Source of the DNA: Solirubrum puertoriconensis
GTDB lineage: Bacteria > Bacteroidota > Bacteroidia > Cytophagales > Hymenobacteraceae
Assembly: GCF_001483135.1 (NCBI RefSeq)
Contig: NZ_LNAL01000008.1
Location: 1,116,001 to 1,180,000, forward strand
Length of the DNA: 64,000 nucleotides
Direction of reading: 5' to 3'
In this document: piece after piece, positions 26,695 to 34,169 of the stretch
Layout: the number at the start of each line of letters is the position of its first letter
How positions within the stretch are numbered: the stretch's first letter is position 1
Notes under the pieces: model-generated
What the model saw: the letters and a program-made list of their open reading frames with translations, nothing else
Database searches by the model: none
Told to the model about the DNA's origin: nothing
Translations under genes and position numbers: made by a program

Positions 26695-28134
26695 ATGAAA
26701 CGGCTCGTGGCAGTAGCTACCTTGCTGGGCCTCGGCGGCCCCGCGGCGGCGCAAAGTATTACTGTAAGCGGCGCTCGGTTGTCGGTGCAAGCCGGCACTA
26801 CGGTATCGGTGTCCGATTCGCTGCTTAACCGCACCGGCAGCCAGCTCAGCAACAGCGGCACCTTGCATCTAGGACGTACGCTCAACAACGCGGGCAGCTT
26901 TACCTCCGATGGGCTGCTGCGCTTTAGCGGCACCGCAAAGCAACGGCTGGTTTCCGGTGGTGCCACCGTGGCGCAATTGGAGGTGGATAACACCGCCAGT
27001 GCCGGCCAAAACCAATTGGTTGTAACCGACGACCTTGCCATTACGCAACGCTTGCTACTCACCAACGGCCTAGTGCGCACGCCCGGCACCAAAATCATCA
27101 GCTTGCTTAATGGCGCCACCCTCGAGGGCGAAGCGGCCGGGCGCTACGTGGTGGGCAATGTGCGCATTACGCGCTCGGCTGTGGCAGGCCCGGTTGACTT
27201 TGGTCATGGTGCCTGGCTCGATGCCTCGGGGCAGAACCTAGGCGACGTAACCATTACCCGCACGGCAGGCCTGCGTGCGGCCGGTGTCAGCTACGGCACC
27301 AACCTAGGGGCTACCACCAAAGGCATCGACCGTATCTGGACGATTACTGCCGCCCAAGCACCCACGGCCGCCGTGCCGCTGCGCCTATCGTGGCCCGCCG
27401 CCGACGACAACGGCCTGACGGATTTCGCGCAAGCGCAAGCGTGGCGCCAAGGCACGCCGGCGGCAGCCTGGGAGTTGGTGGGGGCGCGTAGCAACGCCAA
27501 CAGCCGCAGCATCAGCACCAGCACTGCAGCCTTTGGGCGCTTTACCGTCAGCAATGCGGCCAATCCTTTGCCCGTGGAGCTGATCAGCTTTACGGCCGAG
27601 CGGCGTGGCCCCGATGCGTGGTTGCGTTGGGCTACCGCCTCGGAGAAAAACAGCTCCTACTTTGTGGTGGAGAGCAGCCCCGATGCCCGCACGTTTCGGG
27701 CGGTGGGCCAGGTGAGCAGCCGCGGCACCACCACGCGCCGCACCGAGTACCAGTTTACCGATGCCAACCTAGGGCGCTACGCAGCCACTACCGTGTACTA
27801 CCGCCTGCGGCAGGTAGATGCCGATGGCGCCGAAAGCTACTCGCCGGTGCAAGCCGTGAGCGTGCCGCTCGAAGCAGCGCTGGCGGTACAAGCCTGGCCC
27901 AATCCTTTCCGCAACGAGGCGGTAACCATGCTCATTAGCACTCCGCACACCGGCCCGGCCACCATCGAGCTGGCTGATGCCGTGGGCCGCGTGCTGTGGC
28001 GGCAGCCAACCAACCTAGGCAAAGGCAGCAACACCATTAGCCTGCCGCGCACCGCGCAGCTGCCCGAAGGCGTGTACCTGGTGCGCGTACAGCAGGCCGC
28101 CGAGCTGCGCGTCCTGAAGCTGGTATGCCAGTAA
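26695..28134 (+). CDS. Secreted protein with type IX secretion (type A) sorting domain
   Basis: A 479-residue T9SS cargo. ATG 26695 gives the signal peptide MKRLVAVATLLGLGGPAAA. Residues about 20-300 form a repetitive beta-rich domain (GTLHLGRTLNNAGSFTSDG, then an autotransporter-like passenger pattern). LPVELISFTAERRGPDAWL near residue 300 begins the fibronectin-like linker common before Bacteroidota sorting domains. The last 80 residues are the CTD, with WPNPF near its start, ATIELADAVGRVL and a final LPEGVYLVRVQ strand. It follows the fibre protein by 36 bases and is probably co-transcribed. Confidence 0.88.
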   Translation: MKRLVAVATLLGLGGPAAAQSITVSGARLSVQAGTTVSVSDSLLNRTGSQLSNSGTLHLGRTLNNAGSFTSDGLLRFSGTAKQRLVSGGATVAQLEVDNTASAGQNQLVVTDDLAITQRLLLTNGLVRTPGTKIISLLNGATLEGEAAGRYVVGNVRITRSAVAGPVDFGHGAWLDASGQNLGDVTITRTAGLRAAGVSYGTNLGATTKGIDRIWTITAAQAPTAAVPLRLSWPAADDNGLTDFAQAQAWRQGTPAAAWELVGARSNANSRSISTSTAAFGRFTVSNAANPLPVELISFTAERRGPDAWLRWATASEKNSSYFVVESSPDARTFRAVGQVSSRGTTTRRTEYQFTDANLGRYAATTVYYRLRQVDADGAESYSPVQAVSVPLEAALAVQAWPNPFRNEAVTMLISTPHTGPATIELADAVGRVLWRQPTNLGKGSNTISLPRTAQLPEGVYLVRVQQAAELRVLKLVCQ

Positions 28135-28173
28135 CATAATCGAACGTATCTAAGAAATTGCCTTGGTAATGCA

Positions 28174-28203
28174 GCAGGCCCGGCCATCGTTGGCTGGGCC
28201 TGC
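28174..28203 (+). terminator. Terminator after T9SS cargo gene
   Basis: Stem GCAGGCCC (28174-28181) with GGGCCTGC (28196-28203), extended inward by GGCCA with TGGCT (one G-U pair), 40 bases past the stop. Confidence 0.75.
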
Positions 28204-28347
28204 CGTTGTTTAATCCTTACCGCGAGCATTAGTAAAACCACCTAGGGCGCTACGTAAACCGCTGAAAGCTAATAATACCGATTGGTAGTACGCCTCTACA
28301 AGCTAGGTTTCCGTATTTATCAGTGGCCAGCCAGTGCCGCTGCTGCT

Positions 28348-28405
28348 ATGGTCGGGCACCACGCGCGCGGCCACGTTTGCCGCCGTGCGCGTGGTGCCCG
28401 ACCAT
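28348..28405 (+). terminator. Strong terminator with T6 tail and no obvious gene
   Basis: Stem ATGGTCGGGCACCACGCGC (28348-28366) with its complement (28387-28405), followed at once by TTTTTT. It is a textbook terminator for a plus-strand RNA ending near 28411, upstream of the SirB1-like gene. Confidence 0.85.
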
Positions 28406-28478
28406 TTTTTATGAGTTATTTTGACAACCTAAAGCAGCGCCGGCTACGTGTGTACTGCGTTTTGGCGCCGATGTGTTA

Positions 28479-29369
28479 ATGACCAACAAAGAATTAAAAG
28501 CCCTTATCTCGTTGCTCGACGATGCCGAACTGCGGCCGCAGATCGAAGAGCGCATTCATGAGCTGGGGGAGAGCGTGATACCGTTTTTGGAGGAAGCCTG
28601 GGAGGAAAGCCTCGATTCGCAGCAGCAAACGCGCATCGAGGAGCTCATCCACGACCTGCAGTTTTCGGGCTTGCAGGAGCGCCTGCGCGTGTGGCGCGAC
28701 TCGGGTGGCGAAAACCTGCTGGAGGGCATGTGGCTCATCAACTCGTACCAATATCCCGATGCCGACCTGCAGGCGCTTAACCGCGCCATTGAGCAACTGC
28801 GCTACGAAACCTGGACGATGCTGCTGCCCGAGATGACGGCCATTGAGCAGGCACGGGCCATTAACCATGTGCTGTTTCGGGTGCACCGCTTTGCGGCCAA
28901 CACCCAAAACTTTCATGCGCCGGCCAACTCCATGCTGCATTTGGTGCTGGAGTCGCGCCGGGGCAATCCGCTTACGCTCTGCGTAATTTACCTGCTGGTG
29001 GCGCAGCGTCTGGGGCTGCCCATCTACGGCGTAAACCTGCCCAACCTATTCATTCTCACGTTCCGGCCCGAACAAGACGAGGAGCAGCCGTTTTACATCA
29101 ACTGCTACAACCGCGGCCTTATCCTCACGCGCACCGATATCGAGCACTACGTGGCGCAGCTCAACCTGCCGCCCAACGAAATTTTCTTCGAGCCCTGCTC
29201 GCACCTCGATATTGTGCGCCGCGCCCTGCGCAACCTGGCCGTGAGCTTCGAGAAGATGCAAGAGCCGCACAAAGCCAACGAGGTAAACAAGCTGCTGGCC
29301 ATTCTTACCGGCGACGATACGCCCGCTGCCTCGCCCAACGAAGAAGCCGACGACGAATCGGATCAGTAA
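28479..29369 (+). CDS. SirB1 / transglutaminase-like protein
   Basis: A 296-residue cytoplasmic protein of the SirB1 family (transglutaminase-like core). The recognisable part is residues about 95-215: MLLPEMTAIEQARAINHVLF, the catalytic-like ESRRGNPLTLCVIYLLVAQR and LPIYGVNLPNLFIL. GNP followed by L/SL at the Cys-equivalent position is the family signature. The N-terminal 90 residues are helical. The C-terminal tail is acidic (NEEADDESDQ). Two codons upstream (GTG 28473) are in frame, but ATG 28479 is preferred. The biochemical role of the family is unsettled. A strong terminator follows. Confidence 0.85.
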   Translation: MTNKELKALISLLDDAELRPQIEERIHELGESVIPFLEEAWEESLDSQQQTRIEELIHDLQFSGLQERLRVWRDSGGENLLEGMWLINSYQYPDADLQALNRAIEQLRYETWTMLLPEMTAIEQARAINHVLFRVHRFAANTQNFHAPANSMLHLVLESRRGNPLTLCVIYLLVAQRLGLPIYGVNLPNLFILTFRPEQDEEQPFYINCYNRGLILTRTDIEHYVAQLNLPPNEIFFEPCSHLDIVRRALRNLAVSFEKMQEPHKANEVNKLLAILTGDDTPAASPNEEADDESDQ

Positions 29370-29386
29370 CAGGTATGGGGTAAACC

Positions 29387-29432
29387 CACGAAAAAGCCCG
29401 CCGCGGAAGGTACCGCGGCGGGCTTTTTCGTG
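29387..29432. terminator. Bidirectional terminator
   Basis: A 20-bp perfect stem from CACGAAAAAGCCCGCCGCGG (29387-29406 with 29413-29432) with a 6-base loop serves the convergent SirB1-like and redoxin genes. Confidence 0.92.
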
Positions 29433-29460
29433 AAACAGATTAAGGTGCCCTAGGTAGCGG

Positions 29461-30069
29461 TTAGTTCTTCTTGATCAGGCAGCCCGAAGCACGCTTTTCG
29501 GCAATGGGGGCGTTTTGGCCGGCAAGCACCGCATCAAGCGCGTTTTTGAGGTAACGGTCCTTCACGTACGCTTCCATTTGCGGGTTATCGTCGATGGCGC
29601 CGCGGTAGCGCACCACAAAGCCGCCGGTAGCAGGCTGCAATACCACGGCCTCGGGCGTTTTGCTGATGCCGAGCAGGGCCGCGGTTTTCAAGCCTTCGTC
29701 GGTGAGGTATTGCAAATCGGCGCCGGCCGAGGTTTTCACTTTCAGCTTATCCGCGTCGAGGGTTTCGGCGGTTTGCTCGATGTTGATGGGGGCCGTTACG
29801 AACAGGAACTCCACGCCGCGGCCGGCGTAGCTGCTGCTCAGGGCACCTAGGCGGTTTTGGTAAAGGCGCGAAAACGGGCAAGCCGGGTTGGTGAACACCA
29901 CCACCACAGCTTTGCTGCTGGCCAGCGAGCTGAGGCTCACGGTAGCGTTGTCGGCCTTCGTTAGCGAAAAATCGGTGACCAATGCTGTTTGGGCGCGGGC
30001 CGTAGTAGCCAAGGCCGCGGCAGTAAGCAGCAGCGCAGCGGTAAGCAGGGAAAGACGTCGGAACGACAT
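29461..30069 (-). CDS. Secreted thioredoxin-fold redoxin (AhpC/TSA-like)
   Basis: A 202-residue protein with signal peptide (ending TARAQ). The thioredoxin fold is shown by FSLTKADNATVSLSSL, VVVFTNPACPFSRLYQ (active-site CPFS, one Cys only) and the cis-Pro loop SKTPEAVVL. Single-Cys CxxS redoxins of this type are periplasmic, with peroxidase or thiol-transfer roles; no specific reaction is assigned. A second Cys lies near the end in ASGCLIKKN and could be the resolving one. It starts 27 bases after the phosphopantetheinyl transferase gene and is likely in its operon. Confidence 0.85.
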   Translation of the reverse strand: MSFRRLSLLTAALLLTAAALATTARAQTALVTDFSLTKADNATVSLSSLASSKAVVVVFTNPACPFSRLYQNRLGALSSSYAGRGVEFLFVTAPINIEQTAETLDADKLKVKTSAGADLQYLTDEGLKTAALLGISKTPEAVVLQPATGGFVVRYRGAIDDNPQMEAYVKDRYLKNALDAVLAGQNAPIAEKRASGCLIKKN

Positions 30070-30096
30070 ATGATGAGGGGGAGAAGTCGAAAGATA

Positions 30097-30744
30097 TTAC
30101 AAAGCCACGCACCACGTTAGCACGCAATCATGGGTAAGGCGCTCGTAGCGGAGCAGGTGTTGCGAGGGTGCCTCGTTGGGCGGGAGCAAGTGCCCGGTAA
30201 GGGTGCCCTGCGCCTGCAAGGCAAACGGCTCGAGCTGGATGTGCTCTTTGAAAAGAAGGCGGCGGCGGCTGTGCAGTTTGTAGAGGGTTTCTTTGGCGCT
30301 CCAGTACAGGCTGTGCTTGGTTTCGTCGGGGCCGGCATCAAGGCGCTCGGCTTCGCTCAGAAACTTGGTAGCCAGCTGGCGGGCTTTGGGCCGTACTTGT
30401 TCAACATCTATGCCAACTCGGCCTTTGGGCGTAAGCAGCGCCGCCACCCACTCGCCTGAGTGCGAAAGTGATATGCCAGCACCCGATAAGCCTGTTACCA
30501 GCGGTTGGCCCGTGTCGGCATCGGTTTGCACCAAAGCAGGGGCGTCGGTAAGCTCGCGCAGCAGCTCGTGGGCCAAGGCGCGGCCGGCTAGCCATTGCCG
30601 CGGGCGCTCCGGGTCGCGGCCCGTGGGCAGCCAAGCGGCATAGTTGCCGGGCAGGCGCGCGAGCAGCTCTTCGGCAGGCTCGGTAAGGCGCCACAAACCC
30701 AGCAAAGCAGCATCGGGAGTAGTGGTGAGGCTATGAAGCGGCAC
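30097..30744 (-). CDS. 4'-phosphopantetheinyl transferase superfamily protein
   Basis: A 215-residue Sfp-type enzyme that moves phosphopantetheine from CoA to a Ser of carrier proteins. Signatures: LAGRALAHELL (about residues 49-59), SLSHSGEWVAALL, the magnesium site GIDVEQVRPKA and WSAKETLYKLH, where Glu and Lys are catalytic. The open frame runs far upstream, but those extra residues would be antisense to the WD40 gene and look random; GTG 30744 gives a normal length. No carrier protein or synthase gene is near, so the target is unknown; it may act on fatty-acid ACP. Confidence 0.88.
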   Translation of the reverse strand: MPLHSLTTTPDAALLGLWRLTEPAEELLARLPGNYAAWLPTGRDPERPRQWLAGRALAHELLRELTDAPALVQTDADTGQPLVTGLSGAGISLSHSGEWVAALLTPKGRVGIDVEQVRPKARQLATKFLSEAERLDAGPDETKHSLYWSAKETLYKLHSRRRLLFKEHIQLEPFALQAQGTLTGHLLPPNEAPSQHLLRYERLTHDCVLTWCVAL

Positions 30745-30867
30745 TATTGATTGAAGTAGAGGCCTGCGGAAGCAAGCGAATTCGGCGGCAATTACGGTGG
30801 GGGCGGGCACTTGGCCGTACTTTCGCGCTGCCAAATCTTGCTGCCCTAGGTGGCAGCCCGCTTGCTC

Positions 30868-31806
30868 ATGAACACCACCCAGCGCCCTCAAGTGCAGAAA
30901 CTGGCTCAGCTCACCGGTCACCGCGACTGCGTGTACGCCTTGGCCGGGCACGCCACCGAGCCTCAGTTCTTTTCGTCGGGGGCCGATGGCATGGTAGCGG
31001 CTTGGAGCATCGACGAGCCCGAGCACGACGGCCAGCTCATTGCTAAGGTAGAAAACTCGGTGTACGCTCTGCACCACGAGCCCAGCCGGCAACTGCTCGT
31101 GCTGGGGCACAACTACCAGGGCGTACAGGTAATCAGCCTCGCCGATAAAACCCTGCTGCACGCCACGGCGCTGCCGCCCACGCCCATCTTCGATTTTGCC
31201 TACTCGGCCCAGCGGCAGCGGCTGTTTGTGGCCCTAGGTGATGGCACGCTGGCCGTGCTGCGCACCACCGATTTCGGCGTGGAGCGCCTCGTGCGCCTAT
31301 CCGACAAAAGCCTGCGCTGCCTGAGCCTGCACGAAACCCTAGGTGAGCTGGCCGTAGGCGGCTCCGACCACCGCCTGCGCATCCTCGATGCCGATACCTT
31401 GCAGCTAAAGCACACGCTGGAGGCGGCTACTAATTCGGTGTTTACGGCGGCTTATCACCCTACCAATAACCGGCTCTACACGGCTGGCCGCGATGCTCAT
31501 TTGCGCGTGTACGATGCCTCCCAGGGCTACGCCGAAGTGCACACGGTGGTAGCGCATTTGTTTGCCATCAACCACCTCACCTTCAGCCCCGATGGCCGCA
31601 TGCTGGCCACCTGCAGCATGGATAAAAGCATTAAGCTGTGGGACGCCGATACCTGCCGCCTGCTGCGCGTGGTGGATAAAGCCCGCCACGCCGGGCACGG
31701 CACCTCCGTAAACCGGCTGTTTTGGTCGGGGCGGCAGAATCGGTTAGTTTCGTGTAGCGACGACCGCAGCCTAGCCGTCTGGCAGGTTGAAATGAGTAGC
31801 CAGTAA
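30868..31806 (+). CDS. WD40 repeat protein
   Basis: A 312-residue beta-propeller. Seven blades can be traced from GHRDCVYALA to SVNRLFWSGRQNRLVSCSDD; clear WD-type ends are DGMVAAWSID, DGTLAVLR, DHRLRILDA, DAHLRVYDA, DKSIKLWDAD and DRSLAVWQ. No signal peptide, so cytoplasmic, most likely a protein-binding scaffold. An in-frame GTG at 30850 adds 6 residues; ATG 30868 is preferred. It is divergent from the phosphopantetheinyl transferase gene and 108 bases upstream of the DivIVA-like gene. Confidence 0.88.
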   Translation: MNTTQRPQVQKLAQLTGHRDCVYALAGHATEPQFFSSGADGMVAAWSIDEPEHDGQLIAKVENSVYALHHEPSRQLLVLGHNYQGVQVISLADKTLLHATALPPTPIFDFAYSAQRQRLFVALGDGTLAVLRTTDFGVERLVRLSDKSLRCLSLHETLGELAVGGSDHRLRILDADTLQLKHTLEAATNSVFTAAYHPTNNRLYTAGRDAHLRVYDASQGYAEVHTVVAHLFAINHLTFSPDGRMLATCSMDKSIKLWDADTCRLLRVVDKARHAGHGTSVNRLFWSGRQNRLVSCSDDRSLAVWQVEMSSQ

Positions 31807-31914
31807 GCGGAAGCGGGATTGGACACGCGCCAAGCACCCTAGGTGGCTGGCCCGCAATTGGCTTCCGTAACTACGCACCACCAACTACTCAGTACCCAGT
31901 ACCAGTACCTTTCC

Positions 31915-32916
31915 ATGAAGATTACCGCTCTCGACATCCGCCAGAAAACGTTTGAGCGCGCCTTTCGGGGTGTTGATAAAGACGAAGTAGAAGGCTTCCT
32001 GCTCACGCTTTCGCAGCAATGGGAGCGGATGACCGACGAAAACCGCGAGCTGCGCCGCCAACTAGAGCAGGCTCAGCACGATGTGCAGCGCATGCGCGAA
32101 GTAGAAACGTCGCTTTACCGAACCCTTAAAACGGCCGAGGACACCAGCTCCAACATTGTGGAGCAGGCCCAGAAGTCGGCCGATCAGAAGCTGTACGAGG
32201 CCCAAACGATGGCCGAGCAGGTACTATCGGAGGCCCGCCAAAAGGCCCGCTCGGTGGTAGAGGACGCCTACAAGCAAGCCGAGCGTGCCTTGGCTGATAT
32301 GCAAGGCGAGGTAAACAAGCTAGGGCAGGAGCACCAGCGCCTCGAGGGTGTGTACGACACCTTGGTGCGCGACTTGCAGCAACTGACCACCAACGTGCAG
32401 GAAAAGGTAGACGAGGCCAAGCAACGGCCCCGCGGCGCAGTGGCGGCTATCCTTTCGAAGGCGGCAAGCGTAAAGGTGAAGCGTGAGGAACCCACCTCGC
32501 CCACAACCGAACCAGCCATGTACGTGTCCGCCTCTTCCGCTTCATCTGCCGCCTACATTCCGTCGGCTGCCCCCGCCACGGGTGGCAGCGCTTTCGACGG
32601 CGGCGCACCCACCAGCCGGCCTATCGGGCCGCAGCCCGGCCGGCAAAACCAGCCCGGCGAACCTTCGCAGGTACCGGGGCCCGAAATCGATCCGCTCCGG
32701 CCGAGCGAAAACCCCGGCACCGCCGAGCCCTCGCGCATTCACGTGCCCGATCCGGTGCGCGTGCCCACGCCCGACGCGCCGCGCATCGAGCCCACTGCCC
32801 CCGATATTCAGCCAATCGGCCCCAGCGGCCCCGAGATTACGCAGCCCTCGCCGGCTACGCACCCGGGCTTGGCGGCCGTAGCCGAAAGCGAGAAATCGTT
32901 TTTTGATGAAATCTAG
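31915..32916 (+). CDS. DivIVA-domain protein
   Basis: A 333-residue protein. Residues 1-60 match the DivIVA N-terminal domain (MKITALDIRQKTFERAFRG, VEGFLLTLSQQWE), followed by a coiled coil to about residue 180 and a long proline- and glycine-rich disordered tail (about 190-320), ending with a short acidic/hydrophobic peptide EKSFFDEI. DivIVA proteins bind curved membrane and organise division or polar complexes. ATG 31915 matches the family start exactly; upstream frame is discarded. The end peptide is reminiscent of protein-docking tails, but that is inference. A terminator follows. Confidence 0.9.
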   Translation: MKITALDIRQKTFERAFRGVDKDEVEGFLLTLSQQWERMTDENRELRRQLEQAQHDVQRMREVETSLYRTLKTAEDTSSNIVEQAQKSADQKLYEAQTMAEQVLSEARQKARSVVEDAYKQAERALADMQGEVNKLGQEHQRLEGVYDTLVRDLQQLTTNVQEKVDEAKQRPRGAVAAILSKAASVKVKREEPTSPTTEPAMYVSASSASSAAYIPSAAPATGGSAFDGGAPTSRPIGPQPGRQNQPGEPSQVPGPEIDPLRPSENPGTAEPSRIHVPDPVRVPTPDAPRIEPTAPDIQPIGPSGPEITQPSPATHPGLAAVAESEKSFFDEI

Positions 32917-32938
32917 CGCCTTCCGCTGCTAGCAAGAG

Positions 32939-32964
32939 GCCTGCCCCACGGGGCAGGCTTTTTT
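32939..32964 (+). terminator. Terminator after the DivIVA-domain gene
   Basis: Stem GCCTGCCC (32939-32946) with GGGCAGGC (32951-32958) and a following T6 run, 22 bases past the stop codon. Confidence 0.9.
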
Positions 32965-33092
32965 GTTTCCTTTGCGGCGGCACGCAGGGCGCATCAAATC
33001 GGCTGGTTCGCAACCCCTAGGTGCCGCGGTGCTTTGGAGCAGAAAAGCCTAACTCGCCAATACAATAACTCACCAACTCGCTAACGGAACCC

Positions 33093-33464
33093 ATGGGCCA
33101 TATTGCACTCGAAGGACTGGAGTTTTTTGCCTTCCACGGTTACTACGACGAGGAACAGAAGATCGGGAACAAGTACGGCGTGGATTTGCGCGTGCGCACC
33201 AATCTGTACCGCGCCGGCAGCACCGACCACCTTTCCGAAACCGTAAACTACGAGGTGCTCTACCGCATGGTAGCCGAAGAAATGCAGGCCCCGGCCCGCT
33301 TGCTCGAGCACTTGGCCCACCGCATCATCGACCGCATTTTGCACGAGTTCGGCCACGTGCGTTGGGTTGAGGTAAGCGTTTCCAAGTTCAATCCGCCGGT
33401 AGGGGGCATTTGCCAGCGTGCCCGCGTTACGCTCAAGCGCAAGCGCCCGGCTCCGGCCTTGTAG
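33093..33464 (+). CDS. folB: Dihydroneopterin aldolase
   Basis: A 123-residue enzyme that splits dihydroneopterin into 6-hydroxymethyl-dihydropterin and glycolaldehyde in folate synthesis. Conserved: EGLEFFAFHGYYDEEQ with catalytic Glu, VNYEVLYRMV, LLEHLAHRIID and the late Lys in VSKFNPPVGG. Length is typical. ATG 33093 is 4 residues before the first strand. It lies away from folE (2320-2985), so the folate genes are scattered. It has its own terminator. Confidence 0.95.
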   Translation: MGHIALEGLEFFAFHGYYDEEQKIGNKYGVDLRVRTNLYRAGSTDHLSETVNYEVLYRMVAEEMQAPARLLEHLAHRIIDRILHEFGHVRWVEVSVSKFNPPVGGICQRARVTLKRKRPAPAL

Positions 33465-33489
33465 GTGGCCGCATACTCGCTGTTTTTCC

Positions 33490-33524
33490 GCCCGATTGGC
33501 CGCCTAGGCTAATCGGGCTTTTTT
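33490..33524 (+). terminator. Terminator after folB
   Basis: Stem GCCCGATT (33490-33497) with AATCGGGC (33511-33518) followed by TTTTTT; the loop contains a CCTAGG palindrome. Confidence 0.85.
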
Positions 33525-33667
33525 GCGCCGCATAGGGTAGCTGACTGGCGAAAGACGAGGCCAGGGTTGCACTGAAATCAGCCGGTTTCATTCCGCCGAA
33601 AAATCCTAAGTAGCTGTTTGCCGCTCAAGCAGCTTGCAGTGGTATTTAGCGTCTGTCAGCAAGAGTG

Positions 33668-33681
33668 ACGAAATATTTCGT
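33668..33681. promoter_or_regulatory. Operator-like palindrome O1
   Basis: ACGAAATATTTCGT, a perfect 14-bp palindrome, 74 bases before the BlaI-type repressor gene. It shares ACGAAA/TTTCGT arms with O3. Confidence 0.7.
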
Positions 33682-33690
33682 AGCAATTGC

Positions 33691-33722
33691 TTGACTTCTA
33701 CGATGTGTTTCGTATATGTTTG
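33691..33722 (+). promoter_or_regulatory. Bacteroidota-type promoter of the BlaI/BlaR1-like operon
   Basis: TTG (33691-33693), 21 bases, then TATGTTTG (33715-33722): both elements and spacing match the Bacteroidota housekeeping consensus. O2 fills the spacer and O3 begins at the last base of the -7 element, so repressor binding would block RNA polymerase. Confidence 0.75.
33699..33714. promoter_or_regulatory. Operator-like site O2, imperfect
   Basis: TACGATGTGTTTCGTA has matching TACGA/TCGTA arms and lies inside the spacer between the -33 and -7 elements of the repressor promoter. Confidence 0.6.
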
Positions 33723-33741
33723 TTACGAAACGTTTCGTAAC
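33722..33741. promoter_or_regulatory. Operator-like palindrome O3
   Basis: GTTACGAAACGTTTCGTAAC, a perfect 20-bp palindrome, over the expected transcription start and 14 bases before the repressor ATG. It is the best binding site for the repressor encoded next to it. Confidence 0.8.
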
Positions 33742-33755
33742 GACGCACCTGAGCA

Positions 33756-34169
33756 ATGACCAAAAAGAACATACCGCGCCCGACGGAATCGGAGCTGGAG
33801 ATTTTACAAGTGCTGTGGCAGCAAGGCCCCAGTACTGTACGCTTTGTAAACGACGAGCTGAGCAAGCGCCGCGACGTGGGCTACACCACCACGCTGAAGC
33901 TGCTGCAGCTGATGCACGAAAAAGGCATCGTTACCCGCGACGACTCGAGCCGCACCCACGTGTACCGCGCGGCCCTGCGCGAACAGGAAACCCAAGGCAT
34001 GCTCATCGACCGCCTGCTGGATGCTGCCTTCGGGGGCTCGGCCCTGAAGCTGGTGCAGCAGGCCCTCGGCAACCGCCAAACCAGCCGCGAGGAACTCGAT
34101 CAAATCCGCAATCTGCTCGACAGCATCGACAACCAAAACCCAACCACCGACCCCGATGAATTGGCTTGA
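33756..34169 (+). CDS. BlaI/MecI/CopY-family transcriptional repressor
   Basis: A 137-residue winged-helix repressor. The DNA-binding half is clear: PTESELEILQVLWQQGPSTV (about residues 9-28), then DVGYTTTLKLLQLMHEKGIV with recognition helix, and SRTHVYRAAL as the wing. The C-terminal half is the dimerisation helix region (LIDRLLDAAFGG). Family members are cleaved after a partner M56 protease senses a signal. The partner gene overlaps by 14 bases. The three palindromes upstream are expected to be its own operators, giving autoregulation. Confidence 0.93.
   Translation: MTKKNIPRPTESELEILQVLWQQGPSTVRFVNDELSKRRDVGYTTTLKLLQLMHEKGIVTRDDSSRTHVYRAALREQETQGMLIDRLLDAAFGGSALKLVQQALGNRQTSREELDQIRNLLDSIDNQNPTTDPDELA

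Larger units (their letters stand above)
28135..28478. other. Gene-free spacer with two terminators
   Basis: This 344-base stretch has no convincing gene. It holds a terminator for the upstream T9SS gene (28174-28203) and, 140 bases on, a second much stronger terminator (28348-28405) that has no annotated gene in front of it. The DNA between them (28210-28345) could specify a short RNA. Confidence 0.6.

Noticed and set aside
30745-31161. N-terminal extension of the phosphopantetheinyl transferase
   Set aside because: It would lie antisense to the WD40 gene and looks random; GTG 30744 gives the normal length.
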